DNA of 22,738 nt, taken from NCBI GenBank assembly GCA_964519585.1, contig CAZFIO010000013.1, positions 1 through 22,738 of the forward strand. The letters run 5' to 3'. Under the pieces are notes generated by a model, which searched no databases, was not told where the DNA came from, and worked only from the letters and a program-made list of their open reading frames with translations. This DNA is from CAZFIO01 sp964519585 (GTDB lineage Bacteria > Bacillota > Clostridia > Tissierellales > Tissierellaceae). The first letter of the stretch is position 1, and each line of letters begins with the position of its first letter. Below, piece after piece: positions 1-8,324 of the stretch. The position numbers and the translations under genes are program-made.

Positions 1-214
1 AAGTTACCTGCCACAGCTGTAATTAGGAGTAAAAGCGACTGATTGGCATGAAATTTTGCATATCTGGAATCTGGGCAAGCAATAAGGGGTAGGAAAAACA
101 AAAAATAAGAAAGACCTGCCATTGTTTTATTGCTTTCAATATCCTCTGGGGTATAGGCATTTTCCTGTTCAAGGATTAGCTCTTGATTCTGGGGATTGTT
201 TTTTGCTCTGTCAT
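1..214 (-). CDS. Small membrane protein with FHANQ motif, 5' part only, apparently frameshifted
   Basis: A minus-strand ATG at 214 has a good ribosome binding site (GGAGG at 223-227, 8 nt away). It encodes MTEQKT and then reaches a stop after 12 codons. The -1 frame, entered at a run of six A (199-204), is open to the window edge. It reads as a typical protein: a polar acidic start (NPQNQELILEQENAYTPEDI), then NKTMAGLSYFLFFLPLIAC, PDSRYAKFHANQ and a second hydrophobic stretch. The pattern of a transmembrane helix followed by K/R-FHANQ is typical of small DUF4870/Tic20-like membrane proteins of Firmicutes; this family assignment is from memory. One extra A in the run, or a -1 slip on it, would give MTEQKNNPQNQ and one continuous protein. 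It may be a pseudogene, a phase-variable gene or a sequencing error. The 3' end lies outside the window. Confidence 0.6.
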
Positions 215-412
215 AATAAATTCCTCCATTTCTCTTATTTCATCAACATAACAATTTTAAAGTTTTGTATATTCATGTTTTTCTGGCCCAAATCAGCCAC
301 TGTTTTTCTCCAGAGATTGGTTTATATCTATTGTACAGAAATAAAATACTGCATAATAGCAGATAAAAGCCTAAAATCATTCATATATGCTCATTGATAT
401 TTAGATAGCAAA
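215..412. other. AT-rich intergenic region between a terminator and the left-edge gene
   Basis: This holds the 5' untranslated region and presumably the promoter of the minus-strand left-edge membrane protein. I see no convincing gene here. A plus-strand open frame over 122-397 is Cys/Phe-rich, lacks a ribosome binding site and overlaps the real gene. No clear -35/-10 pair stands out. Confidence 0.4.
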
Positions 413-447
413 AGCCCCTGTATTCGTTTTGTCTGAATACAGGGGCT
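413..447 (-). terminator. Rho-independent terminator of the PAS-AraC regulator
   Basis: Perfect 13-bp inverted repeat AGCCCCTGTATTC (413-425) / GAATACAGGGGCT (435-447) with a 9-nt loop. On the minus strand a short T-run follows. It lies just downstream of the stop codon at 464. Confidence 0.85.
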
Positions 448-463
448 CCTTCCTATTCCTCTA

Positions 464-2176
464 TCAATCCATAATCTTCCGATATTGGGATGGTGTCATG
501 CCTACATGCTCTTTAAAAAACCTTGCAAAATTACCGGGATATTCAAAGCCACAGGATAAAAACGCTTGGGATACACTTAAGTTCCTATCTCGAAGTGCCT
601 CTTTGAGCTGGGCAACTTTAATCTTCTGATAATAGCTGTAGGGTGTCATGCCGGTGTGTTTTTTGAATAGTCGCACAAGGTGGGAGGGACTTATACAGGT
701 GATTTTTGCAATGCTTTCAATATTAAATTCTTCCCGCCAGTTGTTTTCAAGATACTCCCTAGCCTTTGCTACTTCCGATTTTCCTTGATAAACCCTACTT
801 GTGAAAAAGGCAGCTACCATATACTCCATTTTGCCGTCTGAACCTGCAACAGGAAAGTTCAGGATGTCCGTATAGATTGCTTCAATATCATAAACGGGAC
901 TTCGTGTCTTATACCACTCCCAGAAATCCTCCAAAGGGATACGAACATCTGGAATCACAACTACCTTACCCTCAAAGGCTTTACGGATGCCATCTTTCAG
1001 CGCCGCCTGTCCGTTTGCAAAGGAATCACGAATCAAATTGTATTTTCCCATAATCAGAGAGGTATCCTTGACGTTCCACATTTTAAGCACAGCCTCGTTG
1101 ATAAAAACAATGTCGCCATTCCTCTTGAAGATCTGAATGGGAATAGGAAAAAGCTCAGCTATTTGAAAAAGTTGTTCCTCTGATTCACAAACAGGCATGG
1201 AAGAAGTTACAGTAAAAGTATCACTCTGTCCTAGCTGTTTTCTGCTATTGCATTGGTAATTCTCTAATGTTTTTCTATACTCGGAAGGTGTCATCCCTAT
1301 CTTTTTTTTGAAGGCTTTTGCAAAGCCACCACTATAATCAACCCCACAAGAATTAAATACTTCGCTAATATTTAGTGTTAAATCCCCCAAAGCTTCTTTA
1401 ATCTTCTCAAGCTTGATCTCCTGATAATAGCTATAAGGAGTTATACCTACAAAACTCTTGAACAATCTCGTCAGGTGGTGACGGGACAAGCCTGTATGAT
1501 TTGAAATTTTATCTAAATCAAAATCATCCAGCCAGTGAGTATCAATATATTCCTTGGCCTTAATGGTATCAAGCCTGGACTGATAAATACGTTTTGTCAT
1601 GAAAATTGTAATAACATAGGCCACTGTTCCATCCTCACGCAAGAGTGGAAAGTTGGTAATGTTCTGGTAGGTCTCATGCTCCATAGGGTTTCCCTGTCGG
1701 GACTGATAACGATTATTGATTTCCTCAAAGGGCACCTTTACATCATAAACCGAGAGGATTTCTCCAGAAAATACACGCTTTAAATAGTCTGTTAAACCCA
1801 GCTTGTTATTAATAAAAGAGTCTTGCAGGACATTAAACTTCCCGATAATATCCAAAGGGTTTGAAATACAAAAAAATTCTAAAAATAGCTTGTTTATAAA
1901 CAAGCAGGTCCCATCGGGAGAAAACACCTCCATTGGGAGTGGAAAAAGTTCAAGTACAGAGAAAAGGGAATTTGGTTGTTCCAAAAGCTTATAGAAGGAA
2001 GGGGTTTCTTTCTTTCTACGTCTGTCTTGGGGTTTAGTAGAAGTTGCTGGTATCAGCCACTTATGGCCTTTTTTAACAGCACCTTCAATGCGGCCTGCAG
2101 CCAAATGATATGTAATTGAGCGAGGGGACACCCCCCATTTCTCCGCCACTTGACCCACTGTGATATAGTCCATCAT
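464..2176 (-). CDS. Transcriptional regulator: HTH + (PAS-AraC) x 2, internally duplicated
   Basis: Likely DNA-binding regulator of 570 residues. Residues 1-45 (YITVGQVAEKWGVSPRSITY, then GRIEGAVKKGHKWLIP) look like an excisionase/MerR-type helix-turn-helix. Two homologous halves follow. Half one has a PAS-like domain at about 71-200 and an AraC-type double helix-turn-helix at about 203-303. Half two has the same pair at about 336-465 and 469-569. Matching landmarks include ELFPLPMEVF / ELFPIPIQIF, GKFNVLQDSF / GKYNLIRDSF, TPYSYYQEIK / TPYSYYQKIK and IGMTPSEYRK / VGMTPSQYRK. AraC domains normally act as dimers, so one chain may supply both DNA-reading units; that is inference. The ligand or signal for the PAS domains is unknown. 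ATG codons at 2176 and 2173 are both usable behind AGGAG (2186-2190). It is monocistronic, with its own terminator. No neighbouring metabolic gene reveals its target. Confidence 0.9.
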   Translation of the reverse strand: MMDYITVGQVAEKWGVSPRSITYHLAAGRIEGAVKKGHKWLIPATSTKPQDRRRKKETPSFYKLLEQPNSLFSVLELFPLPMEVFSPDGTCLFINKLFLEFFCISNPLDIIGKFNVLQDSFINNKLGLTDYLKRVFSGEILSVYDVKVPFEEINNRYQSRQGNPMEHETYQNITNFPLLREDGTVAYVITIFMTKRIYQSRLDTIKAKEYIDTHWLDDFDLDKISNHTGLSRHHLTRLFKSFVGITPYSYYQEIKLEKIKEALGDLTLNISEVFNSCGVDYSGGFAKAFKKKIGMTPSEYRKTLENYQCNSRKQLGQSDTFTVTSSMPVCESEEQLFQIAELFPIPIQIFKRNGDIVFINEAVLKMWNVKDTSLIMGKYNLIRDSFANGQAALKDGIRKAFEGKVVVIPDVRIPLEDFWEWYKTRSPVYDIEAIYTDILNFPVAGSDGKMEYMVAAFFTSRVYQGKSEVAKAREYLENNWREEFNIESIAKITCISPSHLVRLFKKHTGMTPYSYYQKIKVAQLKEALRDRNLSVSQAFLSCGFEYPGNFARFFKEHVGMTPSQYRKIMD

Positions 2177-2225
2177 TTCCCCCCCTCCTATATGTTTGTA
2201 ACTTAACTTTACTTCTTTTTACGGA

Positions 2226-2254
2226 AGAATACAAGATTTTATAATATCGCACAA
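2226..2254 (-). promoter_or_regulatory. Candidate promoter of the PAS-AraC regulator
   Basis: On the minus strand TTGTGC (2249-2254), a 17-bp spacer and TATTCT (2226-2231) make a plausible sigma-A promoter about 50 nt before the start codon. The match is moderate and AT-rich sequence gives false positives. Confidence 0.35.
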
Positions 2255-2371
2255 TTTCATATTTAGCTCTCTTAAACATTTTATCACCCACAATTGTGAT
2301 TATTAGCATAGCTAACTTATTATAAATATCGGCCCTAAAGATTCTTTGTTAAGTTAATTATATAAGGATAT

Positions 2372-2403
2372 AAAACAGACCTAGAATCCTCTAGGTCTGT
2401 TTT
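2372..2403 (-). terminator. Terminator of nrdJ
   Basis: Perfect 14-bp inverted repeat (2372-2385 and 2390-2403, core ACAGACCTAGA/TCTAGGTCTGT) with a 4-nt loop. The minus-strand arm ends in TTTT. It lies 6 nt beyond the nrdJ stop codon at 2410. Confidence 0.85.
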
Positions 2404-2409
2404 AATATA

Positions 2410-4539
2410 TTAAATTGAGCAAGGACTATAGCCACAGTCCTGGCATTCTCCACAGCCTCCTGAGTGAATTAATACTCCTCCACACATAGGACAGGTATCT
2501 GGGTCAACTTTTAACTGTTCTACGATTAATTGGTTCATTTCTTCTTGTAATTCATCTATTCTTGAAAGTTTGTCCTTAGGCTTGTCAGTGATTAAGATTC
2601 CACTTCTAGCACAACCATCCCTATAGATGGTTACACCCTTTAGACCCATCTTCCAGGCATACATATATAAATCTTCAACTTCTTCAACTGTGAATTCATT
2701 AGGTACATTGACAGTTGAGGATATGCTGGCATCTATATATTGTTGCCATGTTGCCTGTACCTCTATCCTTTCCCTATAGTCTAGGTTAGAAGTAGTTATT
2801 ATAAAGTCTGGTAGCTCTTCTTCCCTACTTAAATTATTTACATCCATATACTCCTTAATTATAGGAGTAAATACCTTATAATAAGTGTCTGTATCAAATA
2901 GTGATTCTGATTTTCTAGTGTAGGAAACCTGGAATATAGGTTCCAAACCATTGCTACACCCTATCAAGGTAGATATACTTCCTGTAGGTGGTATGGTTAG
3001 AATTTGACTATTTCTTAAACCATGTTCCTTAACCAGTTCTAATACATCTTCATCAGCATTTGATAGTAAAAATGGTGACTTTTCTATAGCTTCCTTCTTA
3101 TACTTAGGGAAGGGCCCATCCTTCTCAGCTAGTAGGGCTGATTGCCTCAAAGCCTCATTGACCATGGTTCTTCCAATTTGATGGATTAGGCTTAAGGATT
3201 CTGAACTTCCATATCTGATACCTAGTTTAATAAACATATCTGCTACGCCCATTATTCCCAGTCCTATTTGCCTTAAGTCCCTTGACATCTCCCTTTGTTG
3301 CTCTAGGGGGTGGAGGTCCATGTTTTCATCTAGTACTTCATTTAAATAAATAACCCCATGCCTTACCAACTCACTAAATTTGTCAAATTCAAATCTTGCA
3401 TACTTTGTATAAGGGTTTTTAACTAGGGAGCTTAGATTTATAGAAGATAGGTTGCAGGATCCAAAGGCTGGTAGGGTTTCTTCAGCACAGGGATTAACTC
3501 CTGCAAATTCAAAGTCTTCATCTTCACTCATCAGGTGCCAGCTATCAATCTTATTTTGATATAGGATACCCGGTTCTGCCATATTCCAGTTGTTTTTGGA
3601 TATTACCCTAAATAAATCTTTTGCCCTTACTGTTTTTCTTATTTCCTCTCCTGAAGCCTCTACTTTGAAATATAGGTCATAGTCCTTGTCTTCTTCCACT
3701 GCTTCCATAAAACTGTCATCTATATTAACTGAAATATTTGCATAGTTTACCTTGTCCAGGTCTTTCTTTACATTTATAAAGTCTTCTATGTCTGGATGGT
3801 GTACATCCAAGTTTAACATCAGGGCCCCTCTTCGACCCCTCATACCAATCAAGCCTGTAACTAGAGAGTATAAGTCCATAAAGGATACTGCTCCTGTAGT
3901 GGTATTTGCTGCGTTATTTACCCTAGCTCCCTTTGGTCTTAATTTGGACAGGGTTAGCCCAACCCCGCCACCGTAAGAATAGGTTCTGGCTAGGTATTTT
4001 GCAGTATCAAAAATTGCCTCTATATTGTCCTCCACCTTGGGTAGTACGTAGCAGTTTGAAAGGGTAATCTTCCTCCCAAATTTATCTAGGCCCCTACCAG
4101 CTAGAATTCTTCCTGCTGGCATAAACTTTTTATCTTTAATTGCCTTTTTGATTGGTCCATTGGATCCACTTACCCTGTCTAGAAATTCATCAAAGGATTC
4201 GCTGTCATACCTATACTTCTTCTCATAGATATCCCTTTGTAGATCTGTCATATCCCAGCCTTGTTCCCTAAGCTTTGTTCTCTCTTCCCTGTAGATAATA
4301 TACTTTCTCGCAACATCAGGTCTTGATTTCATTAGATGGATTTCTACTAGGTCTTGGATTTGTTCAATATGAACAACTTCCTCATCTGCGAAACTAGCAG
4401 ATATTTCCTCAGCAATTCTTTTAGCTAGCTTCTCATCTTCTCCCTTTTCGGTTTCCCTCATGGCTTTAATAATTGCAATTTCAATCTTATCATTTTCAAA
4501 ATCCACTATGCTTCCATTACGTTTTTCAACCCTTAACAT
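2410..4539 (-). CDS. nrdJ: Adenosylcobalamin-dependent (class II) ribonucleotide reductase
   Basis: Reduces ribonucleotides to deoxyribonucleotides using a B12-derived radical, independent of oxygen. The chosen start is the ATG at 4539 (MLRVEKRNGS, 709 residues), which has GGAGGGG a few bases upstream. A longer frame to 4659 would add 40 residues without ribosome binding site support and would cross the predicted promoter. Residues 1-90 form an ATP-cone, the allosteric activity domain. The barrel carries SNCYVLP (redox Cys about 163), NPCAEE (Asn 349, thiyl Cys 351, Glu 353) and PPTGSIS (about 517-523). The last 30 residues are Cys-rich (CPMCGG, then CGECQDCGYSPC) and probably re-reduce the active site disulfide. 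No small subunit, glycyl-radical motif or nrdD/nrdG partner is nearby, which supports class II. It is a single-gene unit with its own terminator. Confidence 0.95.
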   Translation of the reverse strand: MLRVEKRNGSIVDFENDKIEIAIIKAMRETEKGEDEKLAKRIAEEISASFADEEVVHIEQIQDLVEIHLMKSRPDVARKYIIYREERTKLREQGWDMTDLQRDIYEKKYRYDSESFDEFLDRVSGSNGPIKKAIKDKKFMPAGRILAGRGLDKFGRKITLSNCYVLPKVEDNIEAIFDTAKYLARTYSYGGGVGLTLSKLRPKGARVNNAANTTTGAVSFMDLYSLVTGLIGMRGRRGALMLNLDVHHPDIEDFINVKKDLDKVNYANISVNIDDSFMEAVEEDKDYDLYFKVEASGEEIRKTVRAKDLFRVISKNNWNMAEPGILYQNKIDSWHLMSEDEDFEFAGVNPCAEETLPAFGSCNLSSINLSSLVKNPYTKYARFEFDKFSELVRHGVIYLNEVLDENMDLHPLEQQREMSRDLRQIGLGIMGVADMFIKLGIRYGSSESLSLIHQIGRTMVNEALRQSALLAEKDGPFPKYKKEAIEKSPFLLSNADEDVLELVKEHGLRNSQILTIPPTGSISTLIGCSNGLEPIFQVSYTRKSESLFDTDTYYKVFTPIIKEYMDVNNLSREEELPDFIITTSNLDYRERIEVQATWQQYIDASISSTVNVPNEFTVEEVEDLYMYAWKMGLKGVTIYRDGCARSGILITDKPKDKLSRIDELQEEMNQLIVEQLKVDPDTCPMCGGVLIHSGGCGECQDCGYSPCSI

Positions 4540-4588
4540 TTCCGCCCCTCCATTATCTGTATCTTTGGATAATTCCTGTATGCCCCTA

Positions 4589-4649
4589 TATGTTGTATAT
4601 GAAGCCCTGCTTATATACAACATATATACCTTAACACATATTTTGCCAA
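4589..4649 (-). promoter_or_regulatory. nrdJ promoter overlapped by a 12-bp inverted repeat
   Basis: Minus strand TTGGCA (4644-4649), 17 bp, TATATG (4621-4626) is a plausible promoter. A perfect inverted repeat, TATGTTGTATAT (4589-4600) and ATATACAACATA (4613-4624) with a 12-bp gap, covers the -10 element and the expected transcription start. That is the usual place for a repressor operator. The arms do not match the NrdR box pattern I know. Confidence 0.5.
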
Positions 4650-4696
4650 AATTCAACAAGATAAATATTAATTTTTTTACTTAATCCTTGCATAAA

Positions 4697-4718
4697 AAAC
4701 TGGACTTAAGTCCAGTTT
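4697..4718 (-). terminator. Terminator of the VanY-like gene, overlapping its stop codon
   Basis: A 22-bp perfect palindrome (arms AAACTGGAC / GTCCAGTTT around TTAA) is followed on the minus strand by six T. The first arm includes bases of the stop codon at 4717-4719. Confidence 0.85.
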
Positions 4719-5649
4719 AGTATTCATCTGGTAGAAGGTATTCTTCTAGGGTTATATCTCTTTCGTAAATAATTTCAGCATGGTCCTTACCTACATACCT
4801 AAAGTGCCAAGGCTCATAGGCATAGCCTGTAATTTTTTCCTTGCCCTTGGGATATCTTAAAATAAATCCATATTTGTGAGCATTTTCCCTAAGCCAAATT
4901 CCTTCTTTAGTATTTTCAAAGGATTCTTTTAAACAATGAGTTCCTGGGATGTCGCATAAATCAAAAGTTAGTCCTGTTTCATGTTCCGAATGTCCTGGTC
5001 TTGCAGAATACTTGGAGGCATGTTCTAGACCATTGACTCTAGCATCGTTGTTAAAAAATTTTTCCTGCAGCTCATAGGTCCTATGGCCTGAACGAAGAGT
5101 TAGGCCTAAACCTATTTCGTTTTTTATATCAGCCATCATTTTGTCCAAGTGTTCCCTTGCTTCAGGGTCTTCACCCTTAAAATGATTTGCTGGTATACCA
5201 TATTTTTTGTTTACAAGCAGTACTCCATTTATAATCTTTAGGCCTATAACTGGGTCTGGGTCTGGATTAGGGTCTGCCCTTTCTATCTTTTCCAAGGAAA
5301 GATAATCAGAACTAGCATATCCAGTTTCCCCATCATAGGTCAGCTTATCCCAACCATCTAGGCTTTCCAAAACCTCCACCTCAGCCAATTCAGGCATGGT
5401 TAGAATAATCTCATCTTCAGTACTGGGCCCTTTTCTTAGGCGAAGTGAGGATGTGGTGTATTTTATAAGGGGAAACTCATCTTGTGGTTCTTCATCATCA
5501 CCTAGCCCATTATCTGGGTCTTCATCACTAATCCCAGGTTCATCATTTGGATCAGTTTCAGGCTTAGCCCCTAGATTCTTTAATTGTTTAGGTAGTATTA
5601 ATAAAATAATCAAAAGTGATATTAGTATAAGTATATTTCTTCTATTCAT
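4717..5649 (-). CDS. Membrane-anchored SH3b + VanY-type D-alanyl-D-alanine carboxypeptidase
   Basis: A 310-residue peptidoglycan hydrolase acting outside the membrane. A single N-terminal hydrophobic segment (about 5-20) has no clear cleavage site, so it is probably an anchor. An acidic, proline-rich spacer follows (30-60), then a bacterial SH3 domain (about 62-120, LRLRKGPSTEDEI ... GWDKLTYDGETGYASSDYL), a short Asp-Pro linker, and the LAS-family metallopeptidase domain (about 137-300). Expected zinc ligands and base are present: His223 and Asp230 in SEHETGLTFD, Glu279 and His282 in EPWHFRYVG. SGHRTYELQ (187-195) is the usual substrate-site motif. It should trim the terminal D-Ala of stem peptides. 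No vanA/vanH/vanX/vanRS genes are present, so this is a housekeeping wall enzyme rather than a glycopeptide-resistance locus. Start ATG 5649 follows GGAGGTGG (5653-5660). Confidence 0.92.
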   Translation of the reverse strand: MNRRNILILISLLIILLILPKQLKNLGAKPETDPNDEPGISDEDPDNGLGDDEEPQDEFPLIKYTTSSLRLRKGPSTEDEIILTMPELAEVEVLESLDGWDKLTYDGETGYASSDYLSLEKIERADPNPDPDPVIGLKIINGVLLVNKKYGIPANHFKGEDPEAREHLDKMMADIKNEIGLGLTLRSGHRTYELQEKFFNNDARVNGLEHASKYSARPGHSEHETGLTFDLCDIPGTHCLKESFENTKEGIWLRENAHKYGFILRYPKGKEKITGYAYEPWHFRYVGKDHAEIIYERDITLEEYLLPDEY

Positions 5650-5677
5650 CTTCCACCTCCATCTTAACTACTATACC

Positions 5678-5707
5678 ATTATAATACCTTACTTATGAAA
5701 ATATCAA
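5678..5707 (-). promoter_or_regulatory. Promoter of the VanY-like gene
   Basis: Minus strand TTGATA (5702-5707), an 18-bp spacer and a perfect TATAAT (5678-5683), about 30 nt before the start codon. Confidence 0.7.
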
Positions 5708-5795
5708 GAGTAAAAGATAATGTAATTATTGCTATAAATCTTCCATAAATAGGATAACTGACTTGAATTTAATCCTATAGTCGATATTAATTGTT

Positions 5796-5819
5796 AAAGG
5801 AGAGGTCACCCTCTCCTTT
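5796..5819 (-). terminator. Terminator of the EAL phosphodiesterase gene
   Basis: Perfect 10-bp hairpin AAAGGAGAGG (5796-5805) / CCTCTCCTTT (5810-5819) with a 4-nt loop. It touches the stop codon at 5819-5821. Its T-run on the minus strand is short, so efficiency is uncertain. Confidence 0.7.
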
Positions 5820-8068
5820 TAATTATTCATTAATTTTATTGCCTCTTCTTTTATTAAAGGTCTGCTTATAAGGTAGCCTTGTATAATATCACAATTGTGT
5901 TTCTCTAGATATACTTTTTGTTTTTCTACTTCCACACCCTCAGCAACAACAACTAAACCTAGCCTGTGGGCCATAGAAATAATATCCATAGATATAAGTC
6001 TATTCTCGTCCTCTAGTAGAATTTGATCTATAAAATACTTATCAATCTTTAGTATGTCTATAGATAAATTTTTCAACCTATAGAAGGATGAAAATCCTGT
6101 GCCAAAATCATCTATAGATACTGACATACCCAGCTTCTGTATTTCATCAAGTCTTGAATTAATTAGGTCCATATTATCAATTAGCACAGACTCAGTGATT
6201 TCTAATTCTATTTGCCTAATGTCCACATTTAGGTCACCTGTAATTTCCTTTATATCCTCAATAAATCTATTTCTTAAGATCTGCATTGCAGAAATGTTTA
6301 CAGAAACATTTATATCCTTATATCCCCCGACCTGTAATTCTTTTAAAAACTCACAAGCCTTTCTAAATATGATCATACCCAAATCATATATTAGCATCCT
6401 ATCTTCTGCCAAGCTTATAAACTCCAAGGGTGAAACTTTTCCTAAGTCCTTATGATTTAATCTGGCTAGGGCTTCAAAACCCATAATCTTATTGGTTTTT
6501 ATATCTAGCTTGGGCTGAAACTCTAAGTATAATGAGTCTACATCCTTACCTTCAATTATATCCTCAAGTATTGTTTCCATTTTCTTTTGTCTTGATCCTA
6601 TTTCCTCAATACTTTGGTTATAGAATATGACCCTATCACTAGCTTGATTATTATTAGCCAGGGCAAAGGACATGTCTCTGGAAAGCTTGTCTATGCTACT
6701 ATATTTATCCAGTTCCATAATACCAACTTCAAAGTTTATATACTCCAATCTATGGTTTTCTTCTGAAATATTTTTTGAAACCTTTATAATCCTATTTGCA
6801 AAATCTCTAAGTTTTTCACTAGTCTCAATTCCTTCTTTCAACAAGATAAACCTGTCTGCATTAAACCTAAATAGTATATCGTCTTGGCCTAGAAGTTTTG
6901 AAATTTCCCTGGAAACATTTATAAGTATCTTGTCTCCATAATTATAGCCAAAGGTCATATTTACAAGTTTGAAGTTTCTTAGGTTAATAAAGAAGATTAC
7001 ACTATTTTTCTCCTCTGAACTTCCTATAAATTCATCTAAGACTTCCTCTAGATATTCCTTATTTGGTAGTCCTGTTAGTTTATCATAGTAGGCTATTTTT
7101 AGATTGTACTTGTTCTTTCTATAGGCATAATAAAGGACGCTCCCTAGTATTGCTATAATTATAACTATCTCCCCTAATGTAGAATATATTATTTCCCTAA
7201 CTGCAGTATCAATAATACTAGTATCCCATGCAATTGATAGTAGGCCTGCCCTCTTATCACCAATATACATTGGGGCAAATCCTAGAAGTACATCCTTTCC
7301 CATAATAGTATGTCTTACAACACCAGGTTCCTTATCATTTACATGATTCAAAATATCCTTAGAACTTACCATTACTCCTGGTGTAATATTCATACTGGAG
7401 GCTACTACTCTACCATCCATGTCTACTAAAAATGCCTGTTGTATATTTTCCCTTGCCATTATAGATTCAATAACCTTTTTTGCCTGAAAGTTCCTAGTAA
7501 ACTTATGAAAGTCTTCTGCCTCCATGCCAATTTGAATAAAGGTATTGTTTTCCCTTTTTATATAACCAAATTTAAAGTAGATCTCATTTATTGAGCCCAT
7601 TCTTATATCCTCTATAAATGTCTCTTCACCACTAAAAAGAAAGAGGTAGGAAGGGTGACCATCATAGGTTGTCCATCCTATATTTCCCTCTTCATTACTG
7701 TTTATAATGACTCCTCGGTTATCAAATATATTGATTCTCCAAACTTGAAACCTTTCTGCTAATTCTTTAAGTTTTTTACTATCTATTTTGTTTTGATCCA
7801 ATAGAGATATGGCCTCCCCTACCAACAATAACTTCTCTTCCATAAGATTTTCTATGATACTATTCATCTCTTGGGTATTTGTCAGCATTTGGGCATAAGA
7901 GTCAGCAATATCCATAGTAGAATTTTCAACTACAGTATTGATATCGCGAATTCGTCTGATGGAATTAGTGTGTCCTACAAATCCGATTATAAGTGATAGT
8001 ATTACAAAAGGTACAATAAATACTAAGATGTCATTTATATTTAATTTAAGTTTACTACCACTTCCCAT
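5819..8068 (-). CDS. Membrane c-di-GMP phosphodiesterase: sensor, degenerate GGDEF, EAL
   Basis: Likely hydrolyses cyclic di-GMP in response to an extracytoplasmic signal. Residue numbers below count from an upstream GTG at 8077. I prefer the ATG at 8068 (MGSGSKLKLN, 749 residues) because AGGTGAG lies 6 nt before it, while the GTG has no such site. Order: membrane helix about 16-36, external sensor about 37-300 (Cache-like by position, not proven), membrane helix about 301-319, GGDEF domain about 325-487, EAL domain about 500-750. In the GGDEF domain the signature is NADRF (406-410), so cyclase activity is unlikely. The EAL domain keeps FEALARL (534-540), NIS (594-596), ITES (627-630), IDDFGTGFSS, KIDK, EGVE and QGY, so it should be active. 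It is a single-gene unit, divergent from the aminopeptidase. Confidence 0.92.
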   Translation of the reverse strand: MGSGSKLKLNINDILVFIVPFVILSLIIGFVGHTNSIRRIRDINTVVENSTMDIADSYAQMLTNTQEMNSIIENLMEEKLLLVGEAISLLDQNKIDSKKLKELAERFQVWRINIFDNRGVIINSNEEGNIGWTTYDGHPSYLFLFSGEETFIEDIRMGSINEIYFKFGYIKRENNTFIQIGMEAEDFHKFTRNFQAKKVIESIMARENIQQAFLVDMDGRVVASSMNITPGVMVSSKDILNHVNDKEPGVVRHTIMGKDVLLGFAPMYIGDKRAGLLSIAWDTSIIDTAVREIIYSTLGEIVIIIAILGSVLYYAYRKNKYNLKIAYYDKLTGLPNKEYLEEVLDEFIGSSEEKNSVIFFINLRNFKLVNMTFGYNYGDKILINVSREISKLLGQDDILFRFNADRFILLKEGIETSEKLRDFANRIIKVSKNISEENHRLEYINFEVGIMELDKYSSIDKLSRDMSFALANNNQASDRVIFYNQSIEEIGSRQKKMETILEDIIEGKDVDSLYLEFQPKLDIKTNKIMGFEALARLNHKDLGKVSPLEFISLAEDRMLIYDLGMIIFRKACEFLKELQVGGYKDINVSVNISAMQILRNRFIEDIKEITGDLNVDIRQIELEITESVLIDNMDLINSRLDEIQKLGMSVSIDDFGTGFSSFYRLKNLSIDILKIDKYFIDQILLEDENRLISMDIISMAHRLGLVVVAEGVEVEKQKVYLEKHNCDIIQGYLISRPLIKEEAIKLMNN

Positions 8069-8105
8069 ATTACTCACCTAGGCTTTTATATTATCTGCAT
8101 ATCCA

Positions 8106-8135
8106 ATTATAGCATTATTAGACATAAAATTACAA
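8106..8135 (-). promoter_or_regulatory. Promoter of the EAL phosphodiesterase gene (extended -10)
   Basis: Minus strand TTGTAA (8130-8135), 18 bp, then TGC plus perfect TATAAT (8106-8111). The TGn before the -10 is an extended -10 element. It is about 38 nt upstream of the chosen start. Confidence 0.65.
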
Positions 8136-8214
8136 ATTTCTTTATATGAAGAATTATCTTTTCTTTATACCTCGAATTAAAGATAAATTACAGCTATAAG
8201 TATTTCATATATTA

Positions 8215-8243
8215 TTGTAATATGGACAATTTAATAATATAAT
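8215..8243 (+). promoter_or_regulatory. Promoter of the M29 aminopeptidase gene
   Basis: Plus strand TTGTAA (8215-8220), a 17-bp spacer and perfect TATAAT (8238-8243), leaving a leader of about 75 nt. Because the region is very AT-rich, other placements are possible. Confidence 0.55.
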
Positions 8244-8324
8244 TATTTGTAATAACAATTTATAAATGATCTATTGCCCTAGCTTAAGCATTTAGGCATA
8301 AATAAATAAAGTATGAGGTGGAAA

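Noticed and set aside
122..397. Plus-strand open frame of 91 codons near the left edge
   Set aside because: No ribosome binding site, unlikely composition, and it overlaps a minus-strand gene start with a strong ribosome binding site.
2289..2298. CACAATTGTG palindrome upstream of the regulator gene as an operator
   Set aside because: Only 10 bp, single copy, upstream of the candidate promoter; chance is a sufficient explanation.
2085..2309. Minus-strand open frame of 74 codons spanning the start of the regulator
   Set aside because: Overlaps the regulator's 5' end in another frame and has no ribosome binding site.
4540..4696. Cobalamin riboswitch before the B12-dependent nrdJ
   Set aside because: The gap between the previous terminator and the start is too short for a typical cobalamin riboswitch and I could not find its conserved B12-box.
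4717..5649. VanY as part of a vancomycin-resistance cluster
   Set aside because: No ligase, dehydrogenase, VanX or two-component genes are adjacent; flanking genes have own promoters and terminators.
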